Source: Megalobrama amblycephala
Taxonomy: Eukaryota; Chordata; Actinopteri; Cypriniformes; Xenocyprididae
Reading direction: 5' to 3'
Length of the DNA: 64,000 bases
NCBI RefSeq assembly: GCF_018812025.1
Contig: NC_063063.1
Location: forward strand, 2,949,672 to 3,013,671
The notes beneath the pieces are model-generated. The model had not been told where the DNA came from, did not search any database, and saw nothing but the letters and a program-made list of their open reading frames with translations. Below are positions 25,331 to 36,776 of this stretch, in pieces; position 1 is the first letter of the stretch, and each line of letters opens with the position of its first letter. The position numbers and the translations under genes are program-made.

Positions 25331-25513
25331 TTTATTGTTGTACAATTCATATACAGTACAGCTAGAGGTGAAAAACCTGTAAGAACTTATTTAAAGCGTC
25401 CACCTTAACATCACTTAATTTTTACAAAATGATATAAAAATAAATGTACAGATCCATAAAAATACAAAAAATTACATCAGACTACATCAAACTAATAAAA
25501 ACAGTATAACCAT

Positions 25514-25572
<59 letters not shown>

Positions 25573-27999
25573 TATATATAGCATGTAAATATATATGTGT
25601 GCATGCTTATGTATGTGCTTGTGTGAATGTATGAAGGTTCAACTTCTATAGTTGCACAGTAAGACATTGCATGCAGTATATGGCATATAGTATGATACTT
25701 TTCAGCCATTTTCACTCCATCCAGAGTCTGATAAGAGCCTGACTCTTTGAGGATGAAGTATGTCTGCATTATGTCCATTATTTTCCAACCATTACAGAGT
25801 CTGAAAGTCCCTTTGAAGACACACTTACACTCTCTCACACCCTTAAGCCAAAGATCACACGCTAAATCTTTTAATTTCCTTTATGGGATGAAATGAAAGA
25901 TGACACACAATTCCCACTGATATCAAACATTATTTTAACATGTTTTATCTCATTTATCCTGAAGAAGGAGGCAAGTCTCTTTGGCTGTATAGCCTAAAAT
26001 CCCTTCAGACGTCTGTGAAGGGCAGATTTCAGTGATCAGACCGACATCACCACCGGTGCGTTCTGACCCTTTTAGCAGGAGGTCAAAGGAAATCTAATGC
26101 TTCGCCTGAGAGATTTGAATCAACTGTCATCATCACTACGATGATGCTTTTTGAGGTTTCAGAGCACACGTGCACACATTCAGGTTCATTTTCGGTGATA
26201 AAATCAACTCTACTGTGATATATGTACAAGTCAGACTCATTTCCATTCCTTCACATCCAGTGAAAACTATGACATTGCATATTGAAACCCTGAGGGTAAA
26301 TGATATAAATGTTTGTCACTATTGTAATATTTTGAAGTTTCCATTACTTTGTCAGTGATTTGAGCTTGTTCACACATTCATGCTCATGCATAAGAATCAG
26401 ATCAGTGTTACCTGAAAATACCTGAAAGCAGTTCAGGCCGAGCTCAACTTTGGCGTCTTGGTTAGTCGATGCATTTTTCATGAGAGGCTTAGAGAGAAAC
26501 CACAGAGAACTGAATCAATAGACAGTTGCTGTCTTTCATTCTTCTAGGGAGGTTTTACTCCTTTATTCAATGTTAACCCTGTAAAGCCTTTAGACAAAAT
26601 CTAAAAGAAAATCATCATATTTGATATCTCAGGCTTTTATGGCTTATATAGTATGATATAGTGAGAATATGGAGGAAAAACAGCTCAATTTTATTTAGAG
26701 ACTTAAACTGAGCAAAATATATGCAATTTGGTGCAGATATTTAAATGGACAAAAAGATGAAATTCTGGTGCTTTGTAATGTAAATCAATGAGATACTTAC
26801 AGATACTTACCTAAAATGTACATAAATATCAATATCTGCCAATAATATGTCTTAGTAAGATGCTTAGTTTTATGATCAAAGCTCTGTAGTTTTAAAACAT
26901 ATAATGCAATTCAGTACAATGATAATTGAGAGAAGAACAAATAAATCTTCCTCAAAAGCCTGATGATCATATTTGATCATCTCATGATTTTTCTAAAAAA
27001 TGATCTGTGGGTAATCAAGTAAACCAGTTACTTCAGTCCAATTGAAATATTACTAACAACATCAAAGTTATTCTTACATTTACTTGATAAAAAATCAGTA
27101 AAGATTTCACAGCAAAAAGACACATGAACCGCAAGCAATTATATATTTTTGTACATAATTAATTATACAATTATGTAAGCATTGTACTGTACAATTATAA
27201 TTAGAGGCTTTTACTTGCTAAAAAAAGTCTATAAATCAGACAAAAGAAGCATGTAGCAGATGGTGTGATACAGGTTTATCAGCAAAGTTCATGTTGATCA
27301 TTTAGAGGCCTTAGAAATGTGCATATTAAATATGATACAGTAGGCTTTATAGAGTTACATTAAATCTACTTTTTGATCATGTTCTGTCATCATTGCTAAC
27401 AGTTTCCTGTTTAACAGTAACAATGTTTCCTCAAACCATTTAAATATCTATATAGTTGTTGAGACTTTGTTACTTGAATTCAAACTGAATGAATGGAATA
27501 AACTTGAAATCTTTAAGTTGAGTTTACTCTAATGATTGACTAAACCAACACTAAAATATAAGTGAATTCAACTTAATTTGAATGAGTTTACAGTACTGGT
27601 TTTAAAACTTAAATGGTTTAAGCAATCAGTTTCCTCAAATGGTTTGAGTTATCATAACTTAACATGTCTTGCAGTGCATGATGTTATGTCTGAAAACATT
27701 CTTTTGCATTCTGCAAAAACATCCAATCACAATGATTCATGCCGAAGAGCTCTTCAGTTTCCCGCTCACTGGGGAAGCACTGCTTGATTTGCATCTGTTT
27801 TATGTGTCGTATGTAGTTGTTTTGACCCAAACGCAACATAACGGGAGTCCTACATAAAAATGTAGTTAGAATAAAAAATAAAACAAAGTTTTAAAGGCCT
27901 AGAGGATAAAAAAGCAACTAATATCACATGAAGCTGGAGAGGCGAAACGAGAGAGAACAAAAAAACAAACAAAAGAGTCTGCTTTTATCATCCATCCAT
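25331..27999. other. Mostly unique intron
   Basis: An (AT)n tract lies at 25519-25566. The rest is AT-rich with no gene. 25860-26560 is free of repeats recognised elsewhere in the window. Around 27480-27680 the pattern TTGAGTTTACTCTAATG suggests a degraded MITE. ORFs at 27578-27857 are not recognised. Confidence 0.4.
25519..25566. repeat. (AT)n microsatellite
   Basis: About 24 AT units, self-complementary. Confidence 0.92.
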
Positions 28000-28262
28000 C
28001 CATGCATTTATTCATTAATTTATGTATGTATGTATTTATTTATTTATTTATGCATTTATGTATGTATTTATTTATGCATTTATTTGTGCATTTATTCATT
28101 TGTGCATTTATTCATTTATGCATGTATTTATTTTTGCATTTATTCATTCATTTATGCATGTATTTATTTATGCATTTATTTATTTTTGCATTTATTTATT
28201 TATGCTTTTATTTATTTATGCATTGGTTTATTTGCTTGCTCACTTGTTCATTTGTTCATTAG
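27988..28262. repeat. TTTA/TGCA low-complexity array
   Basis: An irregular tetranucleotide array of TTTA, TGTA, TGCA and TTCA units about 270 bases long. Because the unit is not a multiple of three and contains few stops in three plus frames, it creates overlapping ORFs rich in Tyr, Ile, Cys and Phe (for example 27928-28332); these are artefacts. Confidence 0.88.
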
Positions 28263-29864
28263 TCATCTGTCAGCTGGAACTAACAGGCTGCTAACCAGCC
28301 AAACCTTGACTTTTTCTAGGGTTGTAACATAGCAAGCACAGAACAGTGTAAATCCAGCAGCACCAGATGTTACATTCTGATTCAGCACTCTTGAAATGAA
28401 ATGCAGGGACATTAAGTTTTCACCCAGTGTATCAGCACTTCTCAGGGTTTTGGGACTCTGGAGAAAAGAGACAAACTTTCTGACACCTTTTGAAGTGTTT
28501 GGCCATCTGAAGAACTCACATCCTGTGGTTGACATGCAGCAGTGGAAAGTTGTGTTGAAATAATCAAATATTTATAAGACCTTTGCATTGAAATGCACAA
28601 GTATTCTGACATCCTGTGGATGTTGTTGATTTTTTTTTTTTTTTTTTTTTTTTGAATATCACTAAGAAGAACTTCAAAATGTCTATACAACTTAAGAAAA
28701 GTCCACAACAATACAGACCTTCAACATTTTACAGTTTTTCGACAGATTTTTTTTTCTTACAGTTTATCTTAATATGCTTTATCTGTCCTGAACTGTATTT
28801 TTCAGATAAAATGACAATACTAAAATAATATGTAGAGGCAACTATAAGTAATCTGTTGGTTGGTTGAATCCCACAAAAAGAGCAAACATTGTGTCTTTGT
28901 GGTGCTATCGAAAAGTTACTTTGTTTTTTAAATTAACGTTCAAAGCACACAATGCCTGTAAATACGAAATTTGCAATATTAAATATTTGCTCATGGTTTT
29001 TGAGCCAATCACCTGACCCGTAAATGTCATGTGACTAGTCACTCTAGGAAAATGACATCATGATGGCACCACATCATATGAGAAGCGTTTATGCTGAAGA
29101 TATTTTTTCATAATCCGCAGCAATGCTTTTTTTAACGCTTTTGAGATCAGTAGATCATGAGCCTCAGAGTCATTTGGAGGAGCTCTAGTTATAATCAGTT
29201 TTCAAAGTTGTCATTCATCTGTTTCCATTGTCTAATCTTATGACTGCACACCCGACCTCCTCTGTTTACCACCGGGGGTTTTGAGAGTCTGTTTACAGCA
29301 TGTTCCAGATATAGAAAAGAACAAACAATTCTCTCTGAATGGAGTTTAGTTGTGTTATTTAAAATGCAAATCGTGATGGTACTGAATCTGAGACTGTCAG
29401 TCTTCTGCTGGATCAGGCCAGATAACTTCACCGTCACGGCTGCTTGAGTCTGGCGGTCAGACGGCGCCTGCAGGACGAGTGTATAGTGTGTGCCATCATC
29501 TCTCTGCCTCGGGCTCCATCGCTGACGGCAAGGTAAATGATTTTAGTAGTGGATGTGACACAACTATTTCCGCCGATTGACAGATTAAACGACCAACTGT
29601 GATATCTCTCTCTGAGCTCTTGACGCCTACAGACTGAATTAAACGCTTGTCGTAGTTGTTCATGAGCATCTTCAGTGAGGAAAAAAGATTGACTGTTTTG
29701 TCTCGCTTTCATGTTTTATTAGTCGTCTGAGTTTAGACAAACTCACTTGGAACTCATAGAGCATAAACCTACACAAATGTTAGATTAGGTTTGATTTAAT
29801 TATTATGATGACACATCTATAAGAAATTATCTATAATATTTTTTTCCACTTGTTGCAGTACATT
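28263..29864. other. Unique intron with GC-richer block
   Basis: A T run lies at 28630-28653. The block at about 29200-29715 is GC-richer than its surroundings and not repeated in the window; it includes GGCGGTCAGACGGCGCCTGC. A 92-codon minus-strand ORF (29434-29712) spans part of it but has no recognised domain, no splice partner and no codon evidence, so it is treated as non-coding. Confidence 0.4.
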
Positions 29865-30100
29865 ATATTAAAGTGCCCCATGATGCTAATGTTGTTTTGG
29901 AGTCTCCTACAACAGGTTCACATGCATCAAAGGTCAAAAACACTTTAATTTTCTCATATTATACTATGTATATTGCATGTAACATCATTTCTTAAAGTGT
30001 CTGAAAACGTTCGGATTCTGTCTCTGTAAATCCCTCCTGATTGGTCAGATGCCTCAGTCTGTTGTGATTGGTTTACTCTGCTCTGATTGGTCAGATGCAC
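29865..30100 (+). mobile_element. Diverged relative of the GC-box/CCAAT repeat
   Basis: It has AAATCCCTCCTGATTGGTCAGA and CTGTTGTGATTGGTTTACTC, resembling the core of the copies at 1130 and 44265. The motif CTCTGATTGGTCAGAT recurs at 30523-30538, on the far side of a MITE inserted at about 30100-30497. Confidence 0.45.
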
Positions 30101-30497
30101 TGCATAAAATGCTTTCTTACTTTTTTGTCTTGTTTCCAGTCCAAATATATCTACAAATTCTTAAATCAAGAAGCATTTTCTAGACAAGTAAAAAATTATT
30201 GCTTTGTTTTCAGAAAAAAATAAGTCAAAATTAAGTGAGTTTTTGCTTAAAACAAGCAAAATAATCGGCCAATGGGGTAAGAAAAATAATCTTGTTTTTG
30301 TTTTGAGATATGGTTATTTTTCTTAGTCCACTGGCAGATTATTTTGCTTGTTTTTCGCTTAATTTTGACTTATTTTTCTGAAAACAAGAAAATAATTTTT
30401 ACTTGTCTAGAAAATGCTTCTTGATTTAAGAATTTTTAGATATTTGGACTGGAAACGAGACAAAAAATCTAAATAAGAAAAGCTTTTTTACAGTGTG
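30100..30497. mobile_element. Palindromic MITE, ATTCTTAAATCAAG family
   Basis: The left half TTTTTTGTCTTGTTTCCAGTCC, ATTCTTAAATCAAGAAGCATTTTC and TAAGTCAAAATTAAG is mirrored by the right half CTTAATTTTGACTTA, GAAAATGCTTCTTGATTTAAG and GGACTGGAAACGAGACAAAAAA. The right end is TTTACAGTG. It is inserted in a CCAAT-type repeat whose sequence resumes at 30498. Confidence 0.75.
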
Positions 30498-30499
30498 GG

Positions 30500-31439
30500 C
30501 CTGTTGTGATTGGTCTACTCTGCTCTGATTGGTCAGATAAACTCAGTTTATATGTAATACACATTACATGAAAGGTAATATCCGAAAAACCATATTAGTA
30601 TATAAATGAGATAAAGTTAATTGTGTGACCATGTCCAGTTTTCTGACTTTTTTCGAGTCTGTTAGTGTTATGTTATGCATTATTAATAGTTTTTCATTTT
30701 TATTTCCAAGGAGTATTTCACATAACATCAAAAATAGCAACATTGTTGGGAAAATGTGAAAATCAAGTCCTTTTTTTTTACAGTCTGTACTTGCCAACAA
30801 CAATGAACTCTGTATACTAGCTGTCTATTTTCACTAAAATCTGTGTGAAGGTGGATTGTATCAATATTGCATTGTCCTGTCATGTAGCTCTTGCTCAAGA
30901 TTTCATTTTCTGCTTCATTTTGCACGGCACCGGATGTTGCAGTAGCCACTGAGATGAGAATTGTGCATAGAGTCCATTCCAGGTCTTTAATGAGACCGCT
31001 GTAAACTTAACCGCATTTTTCTCCCTCCAACCCCAACGGGCAGACCAAAATTGTCATTTGTTGTACTTTTCCTTTTTGTCCGTTGTTTGCCATTTAAAAA
31101 AGAAAATCAATGCATCTCTCCAGCTCCTTTATTGCGAGGCAGAGCGCAGTGGCTTGTAAGGGCAGCAGACGCTCACATTAATATGGATTACAGAGAACGG
31201 CAGCAGGATTGAGGGAGAAGCGGCTATTGGACTTGGCATGGAAAGAGCCCATTTGTTTTCTCTGTTCTGCTTTCTCTCGCTGCTTGTAATTAACCCCAAA
31301 TTCTGGGTCAATCTGAATAGCGTAATTGGCTCTGGTAATTTAACCCTGACGTGACTGATGGGGAGTTTTGATTGGATTGTGTTGAGGATGCTGACTGGGT
31401 GAATCAAGTTAAGATCGTATGATAAGTAACCTTATATAT
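30500..31439. other. Unique intron, candidate conserved noncoding block
   Basis: The part at about 31120-31410 is balanced in composition, repeat-free, and holds homeodomain-type TAATTA (31287-31292) in GCTTGTAATTAACCCC, followed by GCGTAATTGGCTCTGG. Such texture is typical of vertebrate conserved noncoding elements, but conservation cannot be tested from one sequence. Confidence 0.35.
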
Positions 31440-31625
31440 ACTATTGCCGTCCAAAAGTTTGAGGTCAATCAGTTACAGTAGAATTCATTCAGAATTCTAT
31501 TCATCAAATAATTCTGAACAAATGTAACACAGTTTCCACAAAAATATGAACTGTTTTTAAGATTGATGAGAAGAAATGTTTCTTGAGCTGCTGAAAACAA
31601 ACTTTTTAGTTCATTAATAAATCTG
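31440..31625. mobile_element. Fragment of the CCAAACTTTTG repeat
   Basis: TATACTATTGCCGTCCAAAAGTTTG, TTCTATTCATCAAATAATTCTGAA and AGAAATGTTTCTTGAGC resemble parts of the complete copies, but the order is compressed. Probably an internally deleted copy. Confidence 0.45.
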
Positions 31626-31652
31626 TTATACTACTTTGTATATAGTATACAC

Positions 31653-32057
31653 ATGTGACCCTGAACCACAAAACCAGTCATATTTGTAGCAATAGCCAAC
31701 AATACATTGTATGGGTCAAAATTATCATATTTCTTATATGCCAAAAATCATTAGGATATTAAGTAAAGATCATGTTCCATAAAGATATTTTGAAAATTTT
31801 CAACCATAAATATATCAAAAACATATTTTTGTGAGTGGATATGCATTGATAAGGACTACATTTGGACAACTTTAAAGGCGATTTTTCTCAATATTTAGAT
31901 TTTTTTTCAATATTCCAGATTTTCAAATAGTTGTTTCTTGGCATCCTAACAAACCATACACTAATAGAAAGCTTAATTATTCAGCTTTCAGATGATGTTT
32001 AAATCTCAATTTCAAAAAATTGACCCTTATGACTGGCTTTGTGGTCCATGGTCACAT
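31653..32057. mobile_element. ATGTGACCCTGAACCACAAAACC MITE
   Basis: The left end ATGTGACCCTGAACCACAAAACCAGTCATA pairs with the right end, whose reverse complement is ATGTGACCATGGACCACAAAGCC (both imperfect). The interior includes CATTGTATGGGTCAAAATTATC and TTAAGTAAAGATCATGTTCC. This is a very common teleost MITE type (family knowledge). Confidence 0.8.
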
Positions 32058-32777
32058 ATTTCTATAGCACTAGCCTATCAGTAATCATAATAGCACAGAT
32101 AATGATTATATGGTTTGGAGAATTAAATGCGTATGTTGATTCATCTCACATACACACATTTTTAATCATTTCTTCACTTCTGTTTTCGTACAAAGTTTTA
32201 ATTAGTTTTATTACTATGAATTCTTCCGGCTGCGTTCGTTTCCCGGTTGTAATCGAGAAGTCTAATTTTCTTCAGATGATGAAACTGCAGTTGTAACTTT
32301 AGCAAATCAGTTCAGTCGGCTCTCTCAGATGTCGTGCAATCAGCCGCACAATTGTGGCCGAACAACGCGGCTGATTACAGTAACACTGAGGCTTTGATAG
32401 AGCCATTAAACACAATAACCATTAGACCCACAGCACCGCTGCTTGATTTCACTGGTTCTTCCTCATTCTGTCTCACCCAAAGGTTATACCATAACAATAT
32501 TTTAGTTGCCAGCACATTTATTGCTATTATTTTATAACAATATACTGTATGTGCTGGCTTATTTGAAAAGGGGGTAATGGGATTGTGTGGGTGTGAAAGG
32601 GCAAAGCTACAAATTTTGAAAATTAGTTTAATAGTGAAGGATGATTTATCCATTCTTATCCTCCTAATTAGAGTATGTGAGCGGTGTGTAGTTGGGTCAT
32701 TTTGGAGAGAAGAAGTTTTTTAAAAAAAAGTTAGCAGTAGCATTTGGGTTTTTAGTCCACTTTAGTTATTTTACTAA
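32058..32777. other. Unique intron
   Basis: No repeat and no coding feature recognised. 32280-32460 and 32540-32700 have the mixed composition of possible regulatory DNA (for example CAACGCGGCTGATTACAG); this is only a hint. Confidence 0.35.
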
Positions 32778-33534
32778 CACTCTAAAAAATGCTGGGTTAA
32801 AAACAACTCAACTTGTGTTGAAAATTGTTGCTGTGGAGTTGATTCAACTCATCCACTAGCATGTGCCGTCATGTTCATCTTTTGTGTTGAATTGACCCTC
32901 GTTTGTGAAGCAGTCCGGCGTAAAATGACGGCATGACAACAACACTCTACTACAACAACTCTTCCTCTTCTCTAAAGCAGCTCAACATGGCCTGTATGTA
33001 AATTTTAGGAAGAAGCTCGTAGTCCCTACCATTCGTTTTTTGTAGTCCTTAAAAAGCGATTTCTGTATAGGAAAATATCTCCCTTTGCATTGAAGTTTGA
33101 GCGTTGTAACTTTGCAGATGTTGTTTATGCTCAAACAGCAACATTACACACTAACTAAAGTTAAAAAAGTGAAATCATAATCAAGGACCCCTTTAAAACT
33201 TACTGTATTGCTCACTTAAAATGAACATTTGAATGATTAATAAATGAACATTTATTAATAGTTTAATGAACAATAATTAAACAAACATTTATTAAATTGC
33301 TTATTAATAAATGTTCACCTTTTGATCATTATTGTTGCCTCTAGTAATTGTGTGTCTGATTTTTAATTTCCAACCTATTTTGGGTTTAATTTAAGCCAAC
33401 CATATAGTGATTTTTAATCCATAGTTGAGTTCAATAAAACTACCCAGCAGGTTGGGTAAACATTTAACCCAATCACAGGGTTTGTCCATTTTCAACTTGG
33501 GTTTTTTTTTTTTAACCCAGCATTTTTTAGAGTG
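32778..33534. mobile_element. CACTCTAAAAAATGCTGGG MITE with internal insertion
   Basis: It starts CACTCTAAAAAATGCTGGGTT and ends AACCCAGCATTTTTTAGAGTG. Between them, about 32890-33195 resembles the right half of the TTAA element at 18747-19449 (ACATTACACACTAACTAAAGTT), a truncated insertion. The remaining interior (AATAAATGTTCACCTTTTGAT) is shared with the copies at 36285 and 41270. Confidence 0.75.
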
Positions 33535-33739
33535 CAACTACATGTCAACTTATTTTAATAATCCTAAACTAACCGTCTACTAATACTCTAATTAAATATT
33601 CTGAGATATTAATATTTGTAAAAATGTTGGAAAAATTTGATTAAAATTTGGTTCATTACAGATTGAGCAAAAGTTCTATAGCATTTTTGTGAGTAAAATA
33701 GACAAAAATTAAAAAATATTAAAATGAAACATGTATACA

Positions 33740-34240
33740 CCCCTGTTTAAAAGATTAGGATCAGTAAGATATTTCTATAATTTTTATTAATGACATTAAT
33801 ACTCGTACACATTAAATTGATCAAAAGTGACAGTAAAGTCATTTATAATGTTACAAAAGATTCTATTTCAAATAAATGCTGTTCTTTTGAACTTTCTGTT
33901 CATCAAAGAATCCTGAAAAATAAAATGTATCAGTTTCCACAAAAAAAAAAAAAAAAAATTAAGCAGCAAAACTGTTTGAGTGGAAATGTTGAGAATCAAA
34001 TCATCATATCAGAATGATTTCTGAAGGATCATGTGACACTGAAGACTGGAGTAATGATGCTGAAAATTCAGCTTTGATCACAGAAATAAATTACATTTTA
34101 CAATATATTTACACAGAAAACAGCTATTTTAAATTGTAATAATATTTCACAATATTACTGTATTTTACTGTATTTTTGATCAAAAAATGGTGACAATTAA
34201 AAAAGCATAAACACCCCAAACTTTTGAATGGGAGTGTATT
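33740..34240 (+). mobile_element. Dispersed CCAAACTTTTGAAC repeat, plus copy
   Basis: It shares AAAGTGACAGTAAAGTCATTTATAATG, TCTGAAGGATCATGTGACACTG and AATATTTCACAATATTACTG with the copy at 5381 and ends CCCCAAACTTTTGAATGGGAGTG. A 19-base poly(A) interrupts it near 33940. Confidence 0.72.
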
Positions 34241-34884
34241 TTTATTTTTTATTATATATCCATTTGTTTTATTAAGGCATAGAAATGAGGCCAGTTTTTA
34301 ATAAAACATATTGACTATATTTAAAGGACATTTACAGCAAGACAAAAAAATGAAAAGAAAGAAAGCGTGAAGGTGTGAGTGTGTGGACAAACAAAGCTAT
34401 AACGGGCCATAAATGTCGCTAAGGATCAAACTCGGAGAGCAGAGAGTGAAAGCAAGAAATGGAAACCCTGGACTGAATTCAGAGTAAAGTGCTTGAAGAT
34501 GAGGAGAGGAAAACACTGTCGCTCCACTCACATACAGTACACTGATCCAAACCACCGCCATGAGGCATCAGGAGGCCCAGCGGAAACCTTGAAACCTGGA
34601 CGCCAGCCGTGTGAGAAATCGGAGACCGAGAACCAGAGCATGAGACTGGGAGGTATAGAGCAGATGGGAGGTCATGGAGAGTGTGACACGTGTGGGAGAA
34701 ACCAAGAGTGAGTCACGTCTTCACCGCATGCATTCAGTGTTCAGAGCCAAACGCATGAGTAGACACGTTCCCCAGCCATGCAGCGACGATTGTGGCGACA
34801 GAGGTGGAAGTAAATGTCAATCGAGTCAGTGAGACGCAGTCTTCCTCTTTATTATTGACAGATGAACTCATCACAACTCATATA

Positions 34885-35821
34885 CAGTACAGTCCAAAAG
34901 TTTGGAACCACTAAGATTTTTAATGTTTTTAAAAGAAGTTTCGTCTGCTCACCAAGGCTACATTTATTTAATTAAAAATACAGTAAAAAACAGTAATATT
35001 GTGAAATATTATTACAATTTAAAATAACTGTTTTCTATTTGAATATATTTCACAAAGTAATTTATTCCTGTGATGCAAAGCTGAATTTTCAGCATCATTA
35101 CTCCAGTCTTCAGTGTCACATGATCCTTCAGAAATCATTCTAATATGCTGATCTGCTGCTCAAGAAACATTTAATGTGTACAATTGTACAAAATGTTTGT
35201 GTACAATATTTTTTTTCAGGATTATTTGATGAATAGAAAGTTCAAAAGAACAGTGTTTATCTGAAATCTAATCTTTTGTAACATTATAAATGTCTTTACT
35301 GCCACTTTTGATTGATTTAATGCATCCTTGCTGAATAAAAGTATTCATTTCTTTAATTTCTTTTCAAAAAAATAAAAATAAAAATTCTTACTGACCCCAA
35401 ACTTTTGAACGGTAGTGTATAATGCTACAGAAGCTTTGTATTTCAGATAAATGCTGTTCTTTTGAACTTTCTATTCATCAAGGAATCCTGAAAAAAAAAG
35501 TACACAACTGTTTTCAACATTGAAAATAATCATAAATGTTTCTTGAGCAGCAGATCAGCATATTAGAATGATTTCTGAAGGATCATGTGACACTGAAGAC
35601 TGGAGTAACGATGCTGAAAATTCAGCTTTGCATCACAGGAATAAATTACTTTGTCAAATATATTCAAATAGAAAACAGTTATTTTAAATTGTAATAATAT
35701 TTCACAATATTACTGTTTTTTACTGTATTTTTAATTAAATAAATGTAGCCTTGGTGAGCAGACGAAACTTCTTTTAAAAACATTAAAAATCTTAGTGGTT
35801 CCAAACTTTTGGACTGTACTG
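34885..35821. mobile_element. Head-to-head pair of the CCAAACTTTTG repeat
   Basis: A minus-oriented copy (34885-35419) is followed by a plus-oriented one (35436-35821). The outer ends are inverted copies of GTACAGTCCAAAAGTTTGG, and the interior blocks (AAGAAGTTTCGTCTGCTCACC and GGTGAGCAGACGAAACTTCTT) pair across the whole unit. The boundary near 35400-35419 retains the usual outer end CCCCAAACTTTTGAACGGTAG, so the pair looks like two fused copies. Confidence 0.7.
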
Positions 35822-36284
35822 TATATATACAGCCAAAAGTGATGATGTCTGGAGGGAATATTTGGTTTTAATGACCCAACAAGTTTGATTAAACTTGCAA
35901 AAATATCAGGAAAATACAAAGGACAAAGGACAAAACACTAAACTTGGTTAAAGGGATAGTTCACCCAAAAATAAAAAATTTTCATCATTTACTCACCCTC
36001 AAGTTGTATGAGTTTCTTTCTTCTGTTGAACACAAAAGAAGATATTTTAAGAATATTGGTAACCAGACAGTAGCCATTGAATTCCATAGTAGGAAAACAA
36101 ATATTATGGAAGTCAGTGTCTGATGTTCATTATTTCTTTGTATGACAGCTTGGCCAGATATTATGTCATATAATTTGGCATGCATTATTATCACAAATAA
36201 AACATCTGATTCTATGCAGTATGCTTACAAAAATGTTTTTAAAAATATTTGAATAAGGGTAAAGATCTATTTTCAGTTTTCCTA
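35822..36284. mobile_element. AGGGATAGTTCACCC MITE fragment and unique DNA
   Basis: TTAAAGGGATAGTTCACCCAAAAAT at 35948-35973 starts a member of the family that is complete at 52206-52349. Its right end is missing; sequence continues with CATCATTTACTCACCCTCAAG and a body reaching about 36130. Confidence 0.6.
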
Positions 36285-36774
36285 CACTCTAAAAAATGTT
36301 AAAAACAATCCAAGTTGGGTTGAAAATGGACAAGCCCAGCAATTGGGTTATTTTAACCCAGAAAATGTTTTTTTTTTTAAAACAAAGTTTGGGTTAAATG
36401 TTTGCCCAACCTGATGGGTAGTTTTATTTAACTCAACTATTATTTAAAAATTACTGTATTGCTCACTTAAAATGAACCCAAATTATGTTGGAAATTAACA
36501 TGAATTAATATTTTTAATAAATGAACATTATTAATAAGTTTAATGAATAATAATTAAACATTTATTAAACTGCTTATTAATAAATGTTCACCTTTTGATT
36601 ATTACTGTTGCCTCTAGTAACTATGTGTCTGATTTTGGGTTCATTTTAAGCCAGCTATATAGTCATTTTTAATCAAAACTGCCCAGCATGTTGGGCAAAT
36701 ATTTAACCCAGTCGCTGGGTTTGTCCATTTTCAACCCAACTTGGGTTGTTTTTAACCCAGCATTTTTTAGACTG
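36285..36774. mobile_element. CACTCTAAAAAATG MITE
   Basis: It starts CACTCTAAAAAATGTTAAAAAC and ends AACCCAGCATTTTTTAGACTG, with TA on both sides (36283-36284 and 36775-36776). Inverted AACCCAA/TTGGGTT motifs fill the arms. Its interior TTATTAATAAATGTTCACC recurs in the copies at 32778 and 41270. Confidence 0.78.
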
Positions 36775-36776
36775 TA

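Noticed and set aside
27928..28332. 134-codon ORF rich in Tyr, Ile, Cys and Phe
   Set aside because: It is produced by a TTTA/TGCA tetranucleotide array and has equivalents in the other two plus frames.
29434..29712. 92-codon minus-strand ORF
   Set aside because: No recognised domain and no splice partner. Kept only as a composition anomaly.
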